Of a stretch of DNA of 64,000 nt, positions 9,333 through 18,638 are shown piece after piece. Every line of letters starts with the position of its first letter. Within the stretch, counting starts at the first letter, position 1. Under the pieces are notes generated by a model. That model was given only the letters and a program-made list of their open reading frames with translations, did not search any database and was not told the origin of the DNA. Position numbers and translations under genes: made by a program. The DNA comes from Zobellia amurskyensis (GTDB lineage: Bacteria; Bacteroidota; Bacteroidia; Flavobacteriales; Flavobacteriaceae): positions 1-64,000 of the forward strand of contig NZ_RCNR01000026.1 in NCBI RefSeq assembly GCF_009725985.1, written 5' to 3'.

Positions 9333-10169
9333 TTAAGCCTTTAGAGACTCACCCTTTACGTGTACATCACGTTGTGGGAATGGTATTTCAATTTCAGCTT
9401 CGTCAAACCTTCTTTTGACTTCTTCAATTATAAAGAAGTGAGCGGCCCAAAAAACGGAGTTTTCCGCCCAGAACCTCAAACTAAGATTAACAGAGCTATC
9501 GCCTAAACCATCTACATACACTTCTGGCATTGGGTCCTTAAGTACGTTCTCGTTCTTTTGACAAATGTCCAGCATTATATCCTTGGCAACTTTAATATTG
9601 GAACTGTAACCTATGCCCACCTTAATATTATCTCGTCTTGTAGGCATGGCACTATAATTTACCACGTTGTTGTTGGATAATTGCCCGTTTGGTATAATGG
9701 CCAACTGATTGCCAAATGTGTTTATCTTGGTGTAAAAAATGGTAATTTCCTTTACGGAACCGTCAACCCCTTGAGCTGAAATCCAATCGCCTATTTTAAA
9801 TGGTTTAAAAAGGAGTATAAGTACACCTCCGGCAAAATTGGAAAGTGAGCCTTGTAATGCTAAGCCAATAGCAAGACCGGCGGCACCAATAATAGCAATA
9901 AGTGATGATGATTTTACTCCTAATTGGGTTATGACCAAAACAAAAAGTAAAACTTTAAGCGCTATACTAATGAAGCTCTGTAAAAAACTTTCTAAAGCAA
10001 GGTCGTAATCCTTCTTTTCAAAGAACTTGCGAACCATCTTATTTAGAAATCCTATAATCCATAATCCTACTACCAGAATAATAATGGCCATGACCACGGC
10101 GGGCAATACTTCCCACACCCAATCAATCGCTTTATCCATATGTTCTTGGTAATCTGCAAATTTTTCCAT
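9333..10169 (-). CDS. Small-conductance mechanosensitive channel, MscS family
   Basis: A 278-residue protein close in length to E. coli MscS (286). Three membrane helices are visible (about residues 20-45, 62-85 and the pore helix 90-115). The Gly/Ala-rich pore helix IIGAAGLAIGLALQGSLSNF and the following FKPFKIGDWI are diagnostic. The C-terminal beta and alpha/beta vestibule spans about 130-270. It opens under membrane tension during osmotic downshock and releases small solutes. It is likely transcribed alone: a strong terminator separates it from dodecin upstream. Confidence 0.95.
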   Translation of the reverse strand: MEKFADYQEHMDKAIDWVWEVLPAVVMAIIILVVGLWIIGFLNKMVRKFFEKKDYDLALESFLQSFISIALKVLLFVLVITQLGVKSSSLIAIIGAAGLAIGLALQGSLSNFAGGVLILLFKPFKIGDWISAQGVDGSVKEITIFYTKINTFGNQLAIIPNGQLSNNNVVNYSAMPTRRDNIKVGIGYSSNIKVAKDIMLDICQKNENVLKDPMPEVYVDGLGDSSVNLSLRFWAENSVFWAAHFFIIEEVKRRFDEAEIEIPFPQRDVHVKGESLKA

Positions 10170-10360
10170 GTACTAAATTTTTTAAGAGGGCAACTTACTA
10201 AAAACAAGGGCTTCAATCAAATTCAGGGAATTAAACTATTGTTAATCCAAGGCTCAATAACCGAATGCGTCAATAGTTTATTTGTATGTGCCCAAACTGG
10301 TTGTATGTCTATAATTTTGATGTGTAAAAAATATTAAAAAGATCAAGTTGGTAATGCATA

Positions 10361-10392
10361 AAAAAAGCGTTGCAATCTCATTGCAACGCTTT
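10361..10392 (-). terminator. Terminator downstream of dodecin
   Basis: Perfect 12-bp arms AAAGCGTTGCAA (10364-10375) and TTGCAACGCTTT (10381-10392) enclose the 5-base loop TCTCA. Read on the minus strand it is followed by a short T run, placing it 24 bases after the dodecin stop codon. The rest of the 246-base gap between dodecin and mscS (10170-10415) shows no gene; it must hold the mscS promoter, which I could not identify. Confidence 0.85.
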
Positions 10393-10415
10393 TGTTTTAT
10401 TTACTCGTTTTTGTC

Positions 10416-10616
10416 TTAATTAACCTCAAAGGTAATTTTTACGTTTACGCGGTAATTATCCATTTTTCCATCTGTAACTGTGGCACTTTGCTCGTTAATA
10501 TAAACAGACTTGATATTTTTTACTGATTTAGAAGCTTGAGCAACGGCTTGTTTGGTTGCATCCTCCCAGCTCTTATCAGAATTAGCCAATACTTCTATAA
10601 CTTTTAAAACTGCCAT
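10416..10616 (-). CDS. Dodecin family flavin-binding protein
   Basis: A 66-residue protein of typical dodecin length. Dodecins form hollow dodecamers that bind flavins (riboflavin, FMN) and act as a flavin store and buffer. Family features visible are the start MAVLKVIEVLANSDKSWEDA, including the tryptophan that stacks on the isoalloxazine ring, the helix KQAVAQASKSVKNI, and the C-terminal strand DNYRVNVKITFEV. It lies downstream of nfu on the same strand with an 82-base gap and ends at a strong hairpin terminator. Confidence 0.93.
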   Translation of the reverse strand: MAVLKVIEVLANSDKSWEDATKQAVAQASKSVKNIKSVYINEQSATVTDGKMDNYRVNVKITFEVN

Positions 10617-10698
10617 AATATTTTATTTTTATGATTCGCTTCAAATTACGAAAATATTGAACAGGATTCTTGATTCTAAACCAATAAAAATTAGTTCA

Positions 10699-11613
10699 TT
10701 AGCCATTTACGGCAACGACCTCGTTCACTTTGTCTCCCATCATATTTTTTAGCATGGTTTCAATACCATTTTTTAATGTGAAGGTAGAAGAAGGGCAGCC
10801 ACTACAGGCGCCTTGTAAAATAACATTTACCGTTTTACTGTCTTCTTCGTATGATTGAAAGAGTATGTTTCCTCCATCACTGGCAACGGCAGGCTTTACA
10901 TATTCCTCAAGAATATCTACTATCTGTTGAGACGTGTCGTCTAATTCTGCTACAGGTTGGTTTGGTGCGGAACTATCTTGAGCAGCTTCTTTTGTTTTGG
11001 CTATTGCGCTCTCGGAAACAGCTTCGTTTCCATCCGCAAGGTATTCGCGTATATGTTCGCGTAATTGCATGGTAACGTCTTCCCATTCCGCTACATCGTA
11101 TTTGCTAACGGAAACATAGTTAAGGTCAAAGAAAACTTCCTTTACAAACGGGAAGTTAAATAGCTGCTTAGCTAATTCGGAATTTTTTGCCTCATCTATA
11201 TTTTTAAACTCAAAAGCACCGGGAACAATAGGTTTGTTCGCTACAAATTTCATTACAGATGGGTTAGGGGTAACCTCGGCATAAACCGTAATGGCCACTC
11301 TTTTATTGGTAAGCTCTTCTTCGTTCAGAATAGGCTCCTCTGCATTTAGATAGTCCACCAATTGCTGGGCAACCTCGTCTTTAACGTCGTCCCAATCAAC
11401 AATGTCATAGCGCTCAAGGCCAATAAAGTTTCCAGAAATATATACCGTTTTAATAAACGGAAGGTAAAAAAGTTGCTGGGCCAAAGGTGAATTCTTGGCT
11501 TCGTCTATATTTTTGAACTCGTAGTTCTTGTTTTTGGTCAGAAAGTGATTCGTCTCAAATTTTAGAATCGCAGGGTTGTTGGTTTTAACAACCGTAATTG
11601 TATACTCCTTCAT
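10699..11613 (-). CDS. NifU/Nfu-type iron-sulfur scaffold with doubled N-terminal domain
   Basis: A 304-residue protein with two tandem Nfu N-terminal domains (about residues 1-95 and 102-195), each with the pattern FKNIDEAKNSxLAxQLFxxPF, a linker, and a C-terminal NifU domain (about 220-304) with the [4Fe-4S]-binding CSGC at residues 270-273. Nfu proteins carry assembled clusters to target apoproteins. A single N-terminal domain is the common form elsewhere, so the duplication is notable, though it may be usual in flavobacteria. I start at the ATG giving MKEYTITVV rather than an ATG nine codons upstream, because the extension lacks similarity to the second domain copy. Confidence 0.9.
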   Translation of the reverse strand: MKEYTITVVKTNNPAILKFETNHFLTKNKNYEFKNIDEAKNSPLAQQLFYLPFIKTVYISGNFIGLERYDIVDWDDVKDEVAQQLVDYLNAEEPILNEEELTNKRVAITVYAEVTPNPSVMKFVANKPIVPGAFEFKNIDEAKNSELAKQLFNFPFVKEVFFDLNYVSVSKYDVAEWEDVTMQLREHIREYLADGNEAVSESAIAKTKEAAQDSSAPNQPVAELDDTSQQIVDILEEYVKPAVASDGGNILFQSYEEDSKTVNVILQGACSGCPSSTFTLKNGIETMLKNMMGDKVNEVVAVNG

Positions 11614-11746
11614 GGTGTCAAAATTTTTGTAAAAATACAACCTATTTCCGAACAGTCCGTATGGAATTGTCTATATAATAATGTTACGTTTCATCCGTTA
11701 TACCTTATATTTAGTCGATCAATCAATCATCCACTATATCCAACAG

Positions 11747-12763
11747 ATGAAAAACCGATTACTGCTCTTGCTAGCGTCTCTTGCCTTTGCTTTTCAATCT
11801 ACCGCGCAAGAAGGTATACCTGTATATTTTGATTACCTCTCGGATAACTATTATCTCGTTTACCCTTCAATGGCCGGTATTAGTGATGGGGGCAAAATAA
11901 GGGCTACTGCAAGAATGCAATGGTTTAGTGTAGAAGATGCGCCAAATTTACAAACGATAAATGCCAATTTTAGAATAGGTGAAAGCAATAGCGGGGTGGG
12001 AGCCATCATTTTTAACGATGCCAATGGTTACCACGCGCAGACCGGCGTAAAATTAACCTATGCCCATCATTTAAAACTTGGTGGAGATGCAAGAAGCCTT
12101 AATCAGTTATCTTTTGGATTTAGTCCAACGTATTTGCAAAGCAGTTTGGATGAAACCGAATTTCGTTCGGCACAACCTGATAATGCTTTGATAGGTAGTA
12201 AGATTAGCGAAGGTTACTTTAACATGGACCTGGGCTTTTCATATAACCTTAGGGAGTTTTACGCTCATTTTGCGGTGAACAACCTGTTAAGCAGTAAGCG
12301 TAATTTATATCGTTTTGGCCGACAGGATCCTGCAAATGTGCCCGTAATTGATAATTTACGAAGGTATTTGTTTTCGGTAGGTTACATTTTTGGTAAGCAA
12401 GAATGGCAGCTAGAGCCTTCTATTTTGTTTCAGATGAGTGAATTTACAGAAGAAAAGTCTATCGATTTGAATGCTAAGGTCTATAAGGACGTAGACTTTG
12501 GTCGTATTTGGGGAGGACTTTCATACCGTAGAAGTTTTGAAGGTGCCCAATTTGCTACATCAGATAGTTTTGGAGAGCAACGTTTGCAACTGTTTACTCC
12601 AATTGTAGGGGCTAATATTGGGAATTTTATGGTGTCTTATAATTATTCCTATCAATCAGGAAGTGTTGTTTTTGATAATGGCGGATTTCATCAAATCACG
12701 TTAGGATATGACTTTGGACAAAAAGAACGTAAATATGATTGTTACTGTCCTGCAGCTCAGTAA
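11747..12763 (+). CDS. PorP/SprF-family outer membrane protein
   Basis: A 338-residue predicted outer-membrane beta-barrel of the T9SS PorP/SprF family. A signal peptide (about residues 1-20, ending STAQ) is followed by the typical start region (YLVYPSMAGISDG, RMQW) and alternating barrel strands, ending in the Cys pair region YDCYCPAAQ. PorP/SprF proteins tether type B T9SS cargo at the surface. An ATG 22 codons upstream would add a non-signal extension, so I chose the start at MKNRLLLLL. Unlike the copy at 22328 it has no adjacent cargo or OmpA gene, so its partner must be elsewhere. Convergent with the vWA gene at a shared terminator. Confidence 0.85.
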   Translation: MKNRLLLLLASLAFAFQSTAQEGIPVYFDYLSDNYYLVYPSMAGISDGGKIRATARMQWFSVEDAPNLQTINANFRIGESNSGVGAIIFNDANGYHAQTGVKLTYAHHLKLGGDARSLNQLSFGFSPTYLQSSLDETEFRSAQPDNALIGSKISEGYFNMDLGFSYNLREFYAHFAVNNLLSSKRNLYRFGRQDPANVPVIDNLRRYLFSVGYIFGKQEWQLEPSILFQMSEFTEEKSIDLNAKVYKDVDFGRIWGGLSYRRSFEGAQFATSDSFGEQRLQLFTPIVGANIGNFMVSYNYSYQSGSVVFDNGGFHQITLGYDFGQKERKYDCYCPAAQ

Positions 12764-12792
12764 ATACTGTGTAATCTAGATAAAGAAAATAA

Positions 12793-12820
12793 AAAGCATC
12801 CTGAATTTTCAGGATGCTTT
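12793..12820. terminator. Bidirectional terminator between convergent genes
   Basis: AAAGCATCCTGAA pairs with TTCAGGATGCTTT, with A and T runs on the two flanks. It lies between the PorP/SprF-type gene (plus) and the vWA gene (minus) and can serve both. Confidence 0.85.
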
Positions 12821-12841
12821 TTATTTTATGGCAAAAGGTTG

Positions 12842-14029
12842 TTATTCTTCCCACTTATAATTTTTTTTTGCAGCCTGTTTTTTGATGGCTTCCAGCATCG
12901 CATTTTCTAGCTCCCCTTTTTCGCCTTCTTTCTGTTGTTCAGCAATGAATTTTTCGCGTTTGGCATTTAATTCTTGAATCTCATTTTGAATTGTACTTCG
13001 TTCGGACTTCTTTTCTTGAACATAAGCTTCCATTTCCGTTTTTGACTTTCCTTTTAGTTCCTTTGGTAGTTCGGTTTCTTCAAGCATGGCAATATCAAAA
13101 GACTCATCTTCTAGGGCATCAACTAAATCCCAGTTCTTGTTGTTGTAAAGTCTGGAGCTTTTACTTACGGCTCTTTTTACCGCTACGGCTTCTTCCAGTT
13201 CATAAGCGTTGGAGTCTTGAGTACGTTGTTTTTCCATTTTTGCGGTTCCCAAGGCTCCGTAGGAGATATAGGTCTGATTTAGTTTGGAATTCAATTTTAT
13301 GATAACATCGTCATAAGGCGTATCAATATGAACAACTTTTCTATTGTGGTCAATAGCTATATATTCACCTCCGGTTAAAGTGGCGCCGTTTTTCCAATCG
13401 GAGTTAATACCTTGCTCATAGTTCCCGCAGAAAATGGTGTTGACTACAATGTCTTTTTCTTTGGCATTGGTGACCGCGTCCTTATAGTTTAATTTTCCTT
13501 GGGTAAACGGCTCGTTACCTGCAATGAAAATCATTTTAAGATTATCGGGATTATCGCCCCAATTCAATTGTTTTAAAGAAGTATGGATAACCTCGCCGCA
13601 ATATTCTTCGCCTCCATTGGTGGTCAATGAGAATAGCTTTTCTGAAATCTCGTCCAAGTCTCCACTAAAATTCAATACTTGCTGAATATACCCTTCCCTA
13701 GAGGATAGGTTGTCGTTTCCGTATTGATAAAGGGCAATTTGTAATTCCGGGCGTTGCTCGTTGCCACACTTGGCATAGGTGAACTTGTTTACAATGTCCC
13801 AAAGTTGAGACTTAGCTTGGTTGATGAGTCCATCCATACTATTGCTAGTATCCAATAAAAGGGCAATTTTAACGGTATTGCTTTTAGGCCTGTCATTTGT
13901 ATCTGGTAAAAAACCCTGGGCCAATACAGGTTTTGTTGTTTCTTTTTTGGTTTTTAGCTCGCAGCCGTACATGCTTGTTAAAGCAAGTGACATAAAAGCC
14001 AATCCTAGAATCTGTCTAATGTTTTTCAT
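12842..14029 (-). CDS. von Willebrand factor A domain lipoprotein
   Basis: A 395-residue protein with a signal sequence and a lipobox-like site ending at Cys23 (TSMYGC), so probably an envelope lipoprotein; the residue at -3 is Met rather than Leu. A VWA domain spans about residues 52-250, with the metal-site motif DTSNS at 60-64 and a following Thr region (SLTTNGGEEYCGEV). The C-terminal 100 residues are charged and likely coiled coil (EIQELNAKREKFIAEQQKE). VWA domains bind proteins through a divalent metal; the ligand here is unknown. It stands alone, without the MoxR ATPase that accompanies many bacterial VWA proteins. Confidence 0.8.
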   Translation of the reverse strand: MKNIRQILGLAFMSLALTSMYGCELKTKKETTKPVLAQGFLPDTNDRPKSNTVKIALLLDTSNSMDGLINQAKSQLWDIVNKFTYAKCGNEQRPELQIALYQYGNDNLSSREGYIQQVLNFSGDLDEISEKLFSLTTNGGEEYCGEVIHTSLKQLNWGDNPDNLKMIFIAGNEPFTQGKLNYKDAVTNAKEKDIVVNTIFCGNYEQGINSDWKNGATLTGGEYIAIDHNRKVVHIDTPYDDVIIKLNSKLNQTYISYGALGTAKMEKQRTQDSNAYELEEAVAVKRAVSKSSRLYNNKNWDLVDALEDESFDIAMLEETELPKELKGKSKTEMEAYVQEKKSERSTIQNEIQELNAKREKFIAEQQKEGEKGELENAMLEAIKKQAAKKNYKWEE

Positions 14030-14274
14030 AATTTAATTTTTTGAACTCTATTAAGAGGGGATTAATGTTTTTGTAAGTGTTATTGATGAGGTAAAAGTAG
14101 AAGCAACTTAATTCTTGTAAAACCTGTTTTGAGTGAAGTGGCCTTTTGAAAGAGGGAACGTTCCTTTTGGGTGTGTGAAGCCTTTAAAACAATTCATTTT
14201 TCGCCCATTTAGTGACAGATGACGTTTTTTAATGACGCATAATTCAACTAAGTTTACGTTGTACAAATAATCAA

Positions 14275-16230
14275 ATGCAAACAGTTCGCTACATATTGTT
14301 TTTCCTTTTTATTGGGTGCTCCACAATGAACTCTTGGGCGCAAAAAGAGGTGCGCAGTAGCAAAATGGCTCAGCCGCAAAGTAGTCTTCATAAAGTATAT
14401 TTGGATTCTGCCAACTCCTACAAGCAAAGTGATATTAAAAGAAGCATAGATTACATCACCAATTCCATTGCCGTACTTGGAAAACAGGCTGATAAAAAAT
14501 CGCTTTCGGAATCATTGGTCGCTCTGGGTGAAGTATATCAATATCATAAACAATATGACCTGGCCATTACCAATTATAAGGATGCTCTGGAAGCCCACAA
14601 ATCTACCCGGACCACCTTGCTCTTGGGTGAAGCCTATATTTTGAACAAACAATTTTCAGAAGCAGAAAAGGAATTGCAGCCTTTACTGAAAATAGAAGGC
14701 CTTAAGTCGAATCAAAAGGTGAGCTTGAACGAAAATTTGGGTGATGCTTACCGCGGATTAGGTTTGATAGATAAAGCCGTAGCCTTTTATGAGGAGGGGT
14801 TAATTGTGGCTAAGAAGAATCAGATATCTCCCAAAGTAGCCGATTTAAATTCAAAAATTGCCGATACGTATGCTCAAGATGATAAGTTGGTTGAGGCAGG
14901 TGCGTACTACAATAGTTCCTTGCAATTAACCGAAGGTCTGGAGCCCAAACGAGCGGTACAGGAAAAAGAAAAAGTAGCTGATTTCTACAATCAAAAAAGT
15001 CAATATGGTGCAGAAATAGAACTTCGTAAAAAAAGCCTTAACGAACTAAAAACCCTGCCTAAGGGAAGAACAACTAAGAAAGAGGCCCGAGGAGATTTTG
15101 ATTCTATTACCTCGCAACGTATCAATTACAAAATTGCCAATGCGTACATTGCTCAGGACAAGTATGATGAGGCTATTCCATACCTTAAAGAGAGTATAGA
15201 AGAGGCAGGTTCGGAGAATGACCTAGTGGTGCAAAAAGATGCAACACGCAAACTTTCCGAGGTGTTTGAATATAAGGGAGACTATCCAAAGGCTTTTGAA
15301 ACCTATCGTAATTATGTGTCCTTGGTAGATAGTCTGTATGTACAAAAGGAACAGGAAATCTCTAGGGCCGCACTTTTTAATCGTGAAATAGCTTCTAAGC
15401 AAAACCGTATTTCGGGGCTCGAGCAAGAAAGAGAGTTGTCACAGAGTAAATATGATTTGGCGGTTACGGGTCAACAGCTCATTCAGGAGAGCAACAAGCG
15501 CCAAAAGTGGATTATCTATTCGCTGATATTCGGGATGATTTTATTGGGTCTGGCCGCATTTTTCTTTTATCGTAGCAATCAACAACAGAAATTAGCGAAC
15601 AATCTCTTGGCACTAAAATCGCTACGTTCGCAGATGAATCCACATTTTATTTTTAATGCCCTCAACTCCGTTAACAACTACATCGCAAAGAGTGATGAGC
15701 GTAGTGCCAATCGGTTTTTAAGTGAATTTTCAACCTTAATGCGTTCGGTTTTGGAAAATTCCGAAGAAGATTTTATTCCCCTGTCCAAGGAATTGGAATT
15801 ATTGGAGCTCTATGTAAAGTTGGAGCATTCCCGTTTTCCGGAAAAGTTCAGTTATGAATTGAATGTAGATAAGGGGCTAGATGTTTCGGCTTTTGAAATT
15901 CCGCCTATGTTGCTTCAGCCTTACATAGAAAACGCTATTTGGCACGGGCTTAGATATAAAGATGAAAAGGGGCTTTTGAAAATCGATGTAAAACCAAAAG
16001 GAGTGACATCCCTGGAGATAACTATTACCGATGATGGGATAGGTAGAAAAAAATCATCTCAATTGAAAACCCAGAACCAAAAGAAACAAAAATCAAAGGG
16101 AATGGGAAACATCAAAAAACGTATTGCCATTCTGAACGATATGTATAAAAATAAGGTAGATGTTGCTATTTCTGACCTTACCAAAGAGGGCTCGGGAACT
16201 AAGGTGGTATTCGTTTTACGAAAAGATTGA
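14275..16230 (+). CDS. TPR-containing LytS-type sensor histidine kinase
   Basis: A 651-residue membrane kinase. It has a signal peptide (residues 1-23), a periplasmic array of about seven tetratricopeptide repeats (about 40-380), a coiled coil, one membrane helix (about 411-431), then a His_kinase domain with the phospho-acceptor region MNPHFIFNALN (about 454-464) and an HATPase domain whose N-box is LLQPYIENAIWHG (about 546) and G-box DDGIGRKKS. This is the usual Bacteroidota form that signals to LytTR regulators. The TPRs probably sense a protein or peptide ligand in the periplasm. The cognate regulator gene follows 29 bases later. The 245-base upstream region holds a perfect 10-bp palindrome at 14155. 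Confidence 0.93.
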   Translation: MQTVRYILFFLFIGCSTMNSWAQKEVRSSKMAQPQSSLHKVYLDSANSYKQSDIKRSIDYITNSIAVLGKQADKKSLSESLVALGEVYQYHKQYDLAITNYKDALEAHKSTRTTLLLGEAYILNKQFSEAEKELQPLLKIEGLKSNQKVSLNENLGDAYRGLGLIDKAVAFYEEGLIVAKKNQISPKVADLNSKIADTYAQDDKLVEAGAYYNSSLQLTEGLEPKRAVQEKEKVADFYNQKSQYGAEIELRKKSLNELKTLPKGRTTKKEARGDFDSITSQRINYKIANAYIAQDKYDEAIPYLKESIEEAGSENDLVVQKDATRKLSEVFEYKGDYPKAFETYRNYVSLVDSLYVQKEQEISRAALFNREIASKQNRISGLEQERELSQSKYDLAVTGQQLIQESNKRQKWIIYSLIFGMILLGLAAFFFYRSNQQQKLANNLLALKSLRSQMNPHFIFNALNSVNNYIAKSDERSANRFLSEFSTLMRSVLENSEEDFIPLSKELELLELYVKLEHSRFPEKFSYELNVDKGLDVSAFEIPPMLLQPYIENAIWHGLRYKDEKGLLKIDVKPKGVTSLEITITDDGIGRKKSSQLKTQNQKKQKSKGMGNIKKRIAILNDMYKNKVDVAISDLTKEGSGTKVVFVLRKD

Positions 16231-16259
16231 TAAGCTGCTTTTTCAATTAAAAATCCAAT

Positions 16260-16988
16260 ATGAAATTAAACGCCATACTTGTAGAGGACGAAGCCAATAG
16301 CCGTGAAATATTACGGAACTATTTGGGGAAATACTGTATTGATGTCAATTTGGTTGGGGAGGCTGCATCTATTCAAGAAGGACTGGAGCTTATACAAAAA
16401 CATGAATTGGACCTTGTGTTTTTAGATGTTGAAATGCCTTTTGGCAACGCCTTTGATTTACTGGACCAGTTACCAGACCGTACGTTTGAGACCGTATTTG
16501 TAACGGCCTATAACCAATATGCCATGGATGCCTTGAACAGCCATGCGGCCTATTATCTTATGAAGCCCATAAACATTGATGAATTGATAAAGGCGGTGGA
16601 ATATGTACAAGAAATTAAACAAAAAGAAATTGAGCTGACGGATACGGTATTACAACCTAAATTAAAATCCGTAGAAGGGAAGATAACCCTACCGCAGCAA
16701 GACGGTTTTCAAGTGCTAAATGTTGCCGATATTCTCTATTGTAAGGCCGATGATAATTATACCGAAATCTATTTAGAGAATAAAAAGATTTTGGTCAGTA
16801 AGACCTTAAAGTATTTTGAAGATGCTTTGTCCGGTTTTTCATTTGCCCGCATTCATAAATCGTACTTGGTAAATGTTAACGAGGTAGTAAAATATAGAAA
16901 GGGAAAGGGAGGTAGTGTGGTAGTTTCAAACGGAAAAGAGTTATTGGTTTCTGCCTCCAAGAAAAAAGAGTTTTTGGCGTATTTTTAG
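16260..16988 (+). CDS. LytTR-family response regulator
   Basis: A 242-residue two-component regulator. A receiver domain (residues 1-120) has the acidic pocket E9/D10, phospho-acceptor D56 (VFLDVEMPFG), the switch Thr in VFVTAYN and K in MKPIN. A LytTR DNA-binding domain (about 145-242) has the typical ILYCKADDNYTEIYL and FARIHKSYLVNVNEV segments. Partner of the kinase just upstream. LytTR regulators bind direct repeats of about 9 bp; targets cannot be deduced here. Confidence 0.95.
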   Translation: MKLNAILVEDEANSREILRNYLGKYCIDVNLVGEAASIQEGLELIQKHELDLVFLDVEMPFGNAFDLLDQLPDRTFETVFVTAYNQYAMDALNSHAAYYLMKPINIDELIKAVEYVQEIKQKEIELTDTVLQPKLKSVEGKITLPQQDGFQVLNVADILYCKADDNYTEIYLENKKILVSKTLKYFEDALSGFSFARIHKSYLVNVNEVVKYRKGKGGSVVVSNGKELLVSASKKKEFLAYF

Positions 16989-17019
16989 AACATATAGAAT
17001 TAGGGTAAAGCAAATTAAA

Positions 17020-17529
17020 ATGATAAAAACGATAAAAGGGAAAACCCCACAATTTGGAACGGACTGTTTTATTGCCGAGAATGCAACCATTGTTGGTGAT
17101 GTAACTATGGGAGACCAATGTAGTATTTGGTACAATGCCGTACTTAGGGGAGATGTACATTTTATAAAGATGGGCAATAAGGTTAATGTACAGGATGGTG
17201 CCATAGTGCATTGTACCTATCAGAAATCGCCAACAACAATCGGTAATAATGTCTCAATTGGTCACAACGCCATTGTTCATGGGTGTACATTAAAAGATAA
17301 TGTACTTGTGGGTATGGGAAGTATCATTATGGATGATTGTATTGTGGAGAGCAACAGTATTATTGCGGCTGGGGCGGTGGTTACAAAAGGTACGCATATT
17401 CCTTCGGGAAGTGTATTTGCGGGTACACCCGCAAAAAAGATAAAGGACATTAGTCCGGAGCTGAGTTCAGGGGAAATAGACCGTATAGCCAATAATTATG
17501 TTATGTACAGTAGTTGGTTTAAGGAGTAA
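17020..17529 (+). CDS. Gamma-class carbonic anhydrase-like hexapeptide protein
   Basis: A 169-residue left-handed beta-helix protein of the gamma-carbonic anhydrase/YrdA group. The three zinc ligands expected in the trimer interface are present: H64 (AIVHC), H82 and H87 (IGHNAIVHG). Hexapeptide turns run from about residue 20 to 145, followed by a C-terminal helix. Many members lack measurable carbonic anhydrase activity, so the reaction is uncertain. It lies 31 bases after the response regulator and may be on the same transcript, while fabD downstream has its own promoter. Confidence 0.9.
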   Translation: MIKTIKGKTPQFGTDCFIAENATIVGDVTMGDQCSIWYNAVLRGDVHFIKMGNKVNVQDGAIVHCTYQKSPTTIGNNVSIGHNAIVHGCTLKDNVLVGMGSIIMDDCIVESNSIIAAGAVVTKGTHIPSGSVFAGTPAKKIKDISPELSSGEIDRIANNYVMYSSWFKE

Positions 17530-17545
17530 GAACAGTGCACTGTAC

Positions 17546-17575
17546 TTGGGACTTATACTTAATTTGCTATTTTTG
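17546..17575 (+). promoter_or_regulatory. Bacteroidota promoter of fabD
   Basis: TTG (17546-17548) and TATTTTTG (17568-17575) are separated by 19 bases, matching the Bacteroidota consensus TTG-N19-TAnnTTTG. Transcription should start near 17582, giving a leader of about 17 bases before the fabD ATG. Confidence 0.8.
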
Positions 17576-17598
17576 CACCCACTAAAAAATTAAAAAGA

Positions 17599-18486
17599 AT
17601 GAACGCATATATATTTCCCGGACAAGGAGCACAGTTTGTAGGTATGGGCTTGGACCTTTATGAAAAATATCCACTGGCCCAAGAACTGTTTGAGCAAGCC
17701 AATGAAATCCTTGGTTTTTCTATTACCGATATTATGTTTCAAGGTACCCCGGAAGACCTAAAACAGACCAAAGTTACCCAGCCGGCTATTTTTTTGCATT
17801 CGGTAATTCTTAGTAAGGTAATGGGTGATAGCTTTAAGCCGGATATGGTTGCCGGTCATTCTTTGGGAGAGTTTTCTGCTTTGGTAGCTAACGGAACGCT
17901 GGGTTTTGAAGATGGATTAAAATTGGTTTCACAGCGTGCTTTGGCCATGCAAAAAGCGTGTGAGCTTAAACCGAGCACCATGGCGGCCGTTTTAGGGCTG
18001 GAAGATGCTATAGTAGAAAAAATATGTGCAGAAACACCAGGTGTTGTAGTTGCCGCTAATTATAATTGTCCAGGTCAATTGGTGATTTCCGGTGAGGTTG
18101 AAGCAATAGAAGCAGCTTGTGTAAGTATGAAAGAAGCCGGGGCAAGAAGGGCTTTGGTACTTCCTGTAGGAGGAGCATTTCATTCGCCTTTAATGGAGCC
18201 TGCACGTGAGGAGTTGGCGGCAGCTATAGAAAACACCAATTTTGCAACGCCAAAATGCCCAGTTTACCAGAATGTGACTACTGTAGCGGTAAGTGACTCC
18301 ACTGAAATTCAAAAGAACCTTATTTCACAATTGACCGCTCCCGTAAAATGGACACAAAGTGTGCAGAATATGGTAAGCGATGGAGCCTCCCTGTTTATAG
18401 AGGTTGGCCCAGGTAAAGTGTTGCAAGGGTTGGTTAGAAAAATCGCTCCAGGAGCAGAAAGTCAGTCGGCAGATATCCCAAGTTGA
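17599..18486 (+). CDS. fabD: Malonyl-CoA:acyl carrier protein transacylase
   Basis: A 295-residue FabD, which transfers malonyl from CoA to ACP for fatty acid synthesis in the cytoplasm. The opening FPGQGAQFVGMG, the nucleophile elbow GHSLGE with catalytic S88, and the active-site histidine H195 in GGAFHSPLM are all present. VGPGKVLQGL near the C-terminus completes the pattern. Length is normal. The gene has its own promoter and is not beside other fab genes here. Confidence 0.97.
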   Translation: MNAYIFPGQGAQFVGMGLDLYEKYPLAQELFEQANEILGFSITDIMFQGTPEDLKQTKVTQPAIFLHSVILSKVMGDSFKPDMVAGHSLGEFSALVANGTLGFEDGLKLVSQRALAMQKACELKPSTMAAVLGLEDAIVEKICAETPGVVVAANYNCPGQLVISGEVEAIEAACVSMKEAGARRALVLPVGGAFHSPLMEPAREELAAAIENTNFATPKCPVYQNVTTVAVSDSTEIQKNLISQLTAPVKWTQSVQNMVSDGASLFIEVGPGKVLQGLVRKIAPGAESQSADIPS

Positions 18487-18638
18487 TGTTTCATCCGTAT
18501 ATGATGTAGTTCATCCATTAAACCTTGATTTAACCCCTAAATTGACGGTTGTGGATGATTTTTTTAGTAATATTGATGCCCATTTAGCCAGGACCTACTT
18601 TATTTGCTGTGAATTGAATTTTTGTTCAAAGGACAGTT

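Noticed and set aside
10140-10337. 65-codon plus-strand frame across the mscS start
   Set aside because: Overlaps mscS antisense and continues into AT-rich non-coding DNA; no recognisable features.
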